Origin: Apostichopus japonicus
Taxonomy: Eukaryota > Echinodermata > Holothuroidea > Aspidochirotida > Stichopodidae
NCBI RefSeq assembly: GCF_037975245.1
Contig: NC_092579.1
Coordinates: 17,915,678 to 17,979,677 of the forward strand
Length of the DNA: 64,000 nucleotides
Reading direction: 5' to 3'
The notes below the pieces were generated by a model. That model did not search any database. It had not been told where the DNA came from and worked only from the letters and a program-made list of their open reading frames with translations. Of the stretch, positions 60,601 through 64,000 are shown piece by piece. Position 1 is the first letter of the stretch, and each line of letters starts with the position of its first letter. Both the position numbers and the translations under genes were made by a program.

Positions 60601-63244
60601 CAGAGGAAGATAAAACATAGGAAGGTTAAACAGAGGAAGGTAAAACATAGGAAGGTAAAACAGAGGAAGGTAAAACATAGGAAGGTAAAACATAGGAAGG
60701 TAAAACAGAGGAAGGTAAAACAGAGGAAGATAAAACATAGGAAGGTTAAACAGAGGAAGGTAAAACAGAGGAAGATAAAACATAGGAAGGTAAAGCAGAG
60801 GAAGGTAAAACATAGGAAGGTAAAACAGAGGAAGGTAAAACAGAGGAAGGTTAAACAGAGGAAGATAAAACATAGGAAGGTAAAACAGAGGAAGGTAAAA
60901 CAGAGATAGATAAAACATAGGAAGGTAACACAGAGGAAGATAAAACATAGGAAGGTAACACAGAGGAAGGTAAAACATAGGAAGGTAAAACAGAGGAAGG
61001 TTAAACAGAGGAAGGTAACACAGAGGAAGGTAAAACAGAGGAAGGTAAGACAGAGGAAGGTAAAACAGAGGAAGGTAAAACATAGGAAGGTAAAACATAG
61101 GAAGGTAAAACAGAGGAAGGTAAAACAGAGGAAGATAAAACATAGGAAGGTAAAACAGAGGAAGGTAAAACAGAGGAAGGTTAAACAGAGGAAGATAAAA
61201 CATAGGAAGGTTAAACAGAGGAAGGTAAAACAGAGGAAGGTAAAACATAGGAAGGTAAAACATAGGAAGGTAAAACAGAGGAAGGTAAAACATAGGAAGG
61301 TAAAACAGAGGAAGGTTAAACAGAGGAAGGTAAAACAGAGGAAGGTAAAACATAGGAAGGTAAAACATAGGAAGGTAAAACAGAGGAAGGTAAAACAGAG
61401 GAAGATAAAACATACGAAGGTAAAACAGAGGAAGGTAAAACAGAGATAGATAAAACATAGGAAGGTTAAACAGAGGAAGGTAACACAGAGGAAGGTAAAA
61501 CAGAGGAAGGTAAGACAGAGGAAGGTAAAACATAGGAAGGTAAAACATAGGAAGGTAACACAGAGGAAGGTAAAACAGAGGAAGGTAAGACAGAGGAAGG
61601 TAAAACAGAGGAAGGTAAAACAGAGGAAGGTAAAACATAGGAAGGTAAGACAGAGGAAGGTAAAACATAGGAAGGTAAAACATAGGAAGGTAACACAGAG
61701 GAAGGTAAAACAGAGGAAGGTAAGACAGAGGAAGATAAAACATAGGAAGGTAAAACAGAGGAAGATAAAACAGAGGAAGGTAAAACATAGGAAGGTAAAA
61801 CAGAGGAAGGTAAAACATAGGAAGGTAAGACAGAGGAAGGTAAAACATAGGAAGGTAAGACAGAGGAAGGTAAAACAGAGGTAGGTAAGACAGAGGAAGG
61901 TAGAACAGAGATAGATAAAACATAGGAAGGTTAAACATAGGAAGGTAACACAGAGGAAGGTAAAACAGAGGAAGGTAATACAGAGGAAGGTAACACGTAC
62001 AGAGGAAGGTAGAACAGATTAAGGTAGAACAGATTAAGGTTTAAAACAGAGGAAGGTAAAACAGAGGAAGGTAACACAGAGGAAGATAATACAGAGGAAG
62101 GTAAAACAGAGGAAGGTAAAACAGACTGAGAAAGGTTTAAGATAAATGACCCGGATATGAATATTAAAATCAGCTATCTAATAACGCTGAACTCTACTTA
62201 TACAAGGTACATGAAAGATAAAAGTTAAAACTAACGCGACAAACATAATTTGATTCTTCAAGAGAAATGGAAATAACTATAATTAGCACATATAGCTTAC
62301 CTCGTCCACATGACATACGCCATCAATGTACTCATCAGAAACAATCTTGCCATTCACTTTCGCTATTTTCTTAAGTATTTTTGCTGCTTTTTCAGGCTTT
62401 CTTTTCGTTATTAACCAACGAGGTGACTCGGGCACAAAAATACTTCGAAAGATAAAAACAAGAATTATCAATGAATATCAAAACATTTTCATATACAGAA
62501 CGGTATATCAGTGGCTACCTAATATTGAATAGTAGCTAGTTTATTTATATATTTCTTGTTCACTGTCAGTTCTCGTTGTGTTGTTTGGTTATTGATTTGA
62601 TGTGAGTTTTCCTTGTGTCTGTGGGTGGTCCTTTGACAAAACCCCTTTTCTGTTTTTCTCCTTTCGTATCTCGTCCATTTCCCTTGTATTTCTTATCCAG
62701 GGAATGTAAAACCCACGATTGATTTATTTTTTAAATTCCTTTGAAGTTTCCAAATCTTGTTCGTTCCTTTTTCTTTCTTTTGTTTTTGTCATCCATGCTT
62801 TACTCTCTTTTTATTTTATATAATATTTAATATTTATCTTTGGCGTATTACCAAAAAAAAAATTGCAATGGATCAAACTAAATCACTCTTACGTTATAAT
62901 TAAATTTTTCGGTATCTGTGAGTAATGAGATGACTCCACGAAAATTGGTCAAGAAATATCTAGTAATCATTAGCAAATCCAGGGCTAAATAAGTTATTAA
63001 CAATTTCTTTGAATAGCGCCCTCTACTAAGTAACATTCTGTTTCTTTAATACATTCGGTGTTCTTTGGTACTTACTACGTTACGATAAGTGCCAGCATCA
63101 TAGGTAGCGATATCGTTATCTCTAGTATCCTCCAGTTAGTGAGAAACTTCGCAATCGCAGCAAAAATCATGTAACCGAAAGCCCAAAACACCCACAGTAA
63201 GTTACCAACCAACACCCTCTTAGAGGGCGCTACTAGCTCGTTGA
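57613..63244 (-). CDS. SLC22-family organic cation/carnitine-type transporter, 3' seven exons (5' end outside window)
   Basis: Twelve-helix major facilitator of the plasma membrane that carries organic ions. Exons in transcript order: 63244-63079, 62442-62301, 60241-60150, 59399-59191, 58888-58780, 58174-57965, 57745-57613. Each junction is GT-AG and in phase, and the visible part is 352 residues plus stop. Family marks in order: RVLVGNLLWVFWAFGYM; NWRILEITISLP; FVPESPRWL; SLVYYGLSLSTSELGVDPFL; GVVEIPAYLC and ADVLGRKRA; MAGKFGITMSFSLVYTWAVEL with VPTSLRSIGLG; and PETKGKPLPTTIQDTEQL. The last exon adds an acidic hydrophilic tail (GEEKETLGETSEDRI). The 92-base exon at 60241 completes the helix-6/7 loop and a Trp codon across its donor (TG|G). 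The first half, with the large extracellular loop, lies beyond 64000. SLC22A4/5/15-like and Orct-like members cannot be separated. Confidence 0.93.
59513..59577 (-). pseudogene. tRNA-Thr(UGU)-like sequence, probable tRNA-derived SINE head
   Basis: On the minus strand there is a perfect box B (GGTTCGAATCC, from 59526-59516), a box-A-like TAGTTAGTAGAG, and an anticodon loop CTTGTAA with U33 and anticodon TGT. The anticodon and T stems each keep 4 of 5 pairs. The acceptor stem does not pair, so it is not a working tRNA. It lies in an SLC22 intron (59400-60149). Confidence 0.6.
60244..62125. repeat. 15-bp minisatellite, ~125 units, in an SLC22 intron
   Basis: The plus-strand unit is GAAGGTAAAACAGAG. 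Common variants are CATAG for CAGAG, and TAACAC, TAAGAC or GATAAAAC for GTAAAAC. There are higher-order blocks: a TAACAC...TAAGAC pattern recurs at 61481, 61556 and 61691, offsets of 5 and 9 units. The intron is 60242-62300, so the array is about 91% of it. The array reaches the acceptor of exon 60241-60150, and its last unit forms the polypyrimidine tract on the transcribed strand. The long frames on both strands (532 codons minus, 151 plus) arise because 15 is a multiple of three and the unit has no stop. Confidence 0.97.
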
Positions 63245-63510
63245 CTGTGGAAAGATTAGAGATTATTTACATCATCAAATATCGAAATTGAAAGATGGGC
63301 AATGTGATGTTTCTATGCTTGTAACTCTTTAAGAATGATAACTTGGTGTACTTTTTATTCAGCCTTTGGCTTTGAGAGAAACGTGACGTTCTATTTGAGA
63401 GGAGAAATACACCCCCAATGGAATGAAAATGGTCTTTGGGGACGCTACGCAAGAATATTTCCCAGTTGTGTGTACCAGTATAGGCTAGGTATATGGGAGT
63501 ATATCTAGGT

Positions 63511-63838
63511 CAGGGTTTCCCTAACTTTATCCCCCCACGAACCCCCTGTGGATGTCAGTGTCGTCCACGAACCCCCAACTTTTCGAAACACGATCTAAGT
63601 CATTATTATACTATAATACGTATAACAGTGCTTCATAAAAGATCAAGTTCATAGTGTAATATTGTAGAAGTTGTCGATGGGTACGACTTTTGTACATTAC
63701 AAAATTATATGATATATCAGATTTTAGTTCAACAAAAAGTACTCTAGTTTTGACTTTCAGAAACGTCTCACGAATTCCCTGGGCTGGACTCACGCACCGT
63801 CCCCTGGAGGTTCATGCACCCCAGTTAGCGAACCCCTG
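63511..63838. mobile_element. hAT-like MITE (328 bp)
   Basis: The left end CAGGGTTTCCCTAACT and the inverse complement of the right end, CAGGGGTTCGCTAACT, are 16-bp terminal inverted repeats with few mismatches. A perfect 8-bp target duplication ATCTAGGT flanks them (63503-63510 and 63839-63846). It lies upstream of the last visible 5' exon of SLC22, presumably in an intron. A short minus-strand frame inside it has no recognisable domain. Confidence 0.88.
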
Positions 63839-64000
63839 ATCTAGGTATATTAGGTATACTAGGTTACTCAGTAACTTGTGCAACACGATGTATTATCAAT
63901 TAGTCCAGAGCAATGAAGCTTAAATGTAATTCAATGTAGTCCCTGCTTGTTATAAATTTAAAAGAACATGTTTAATTGTGTTACTTAATTTTATGAACAA

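Noticed and set aside
60340-61938. A 532-codon minus-strand frame of repeated FYLPL/FYLPM, and a 151-codon plus-strand frame of KVKQR
   Set aside because: Both are artefacts of a 15-bp tandem repeat with no stop codons. The array lies wholly inside an SLC22 intron and both strands are open.

Overview
This is an animal nuclear window. Genes are split by GT-AG introns of about 0.2 to 3.6 kb, much of the DNA is AT-rich and non-coding, and it is full of microsatellites, minisatellites, small inverted-repeat transposons and LINE tails. A marine invertebrate deuterostome, most likely an echinoderm, is my best guess from the repeat texture and from the three gene families. The species cannot be fixed from the sequence. 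There is no bacterial, phage or CRISPR-type content.

Three conserved genes could be rebuilt exon by exon with consistent reading phase. (1) Serine hydroxymethyltransferase (SHMT), minus strand, 33154 down to 23085: eight coding exons, 495 residues, complete. (2) A GGA-type Golgi clathrin adaptor, plus strand, 36344 to 50963: fifteen coding exons, 738 residues, with VHS, GAT, hinge and GAE regions complete. (3) An SLC22 (organic cation/carnitine-type) transporter, minus strand, 63244 down to 57613: the last seven exons, with the 5' part beyond the right edge. SHMT and GGA are head to head with 3.2 kb between their start codons. The three genes serve unrelated processes (one-carbon metabolism, trans-Golgi sorting, solute uptake) and do not form a pathway.

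Layout: 0.02-0.54 kb, a duplicated exon-like pair that may be the 3' end of a gene entering from the left. 0.5-23 kb, no convincing gene; it holds two families of palindromic module arrays (6.1-6.9 and 17.0-17.4 kb; 8.2-8.7 kb), a diverged duplication (about 5.3-7.7 against 17.9-19.1 kb) and several MITEs. 23-33 kb, SHMT, whose first intron holds a LINE tail split by a 615-bp transposon with 10-bp target duplications. 33-36 kb, the SHMT/GGA intergenic region with a hAT-like MITE and a TTAA-type element. 36-51 kb, GGA, with further elements in its introns. 51-57.6 kb, non-coding with two satellites. 57.6-64 kb, SLC22, one intron of which is about 91% a 15-bp minisatellite.

No previously undescribed gene system is evident. 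The most unusual signal is that minisatellite. It runs to the 3' splice site of an SLC22 exon and contains no AG dinucleotide on the transcribed strand for about 1.88 kb. Next are the modular palindrome arrays, and transposon insertions whose target duplications, and in one case an empty-site copy, can be read directly.
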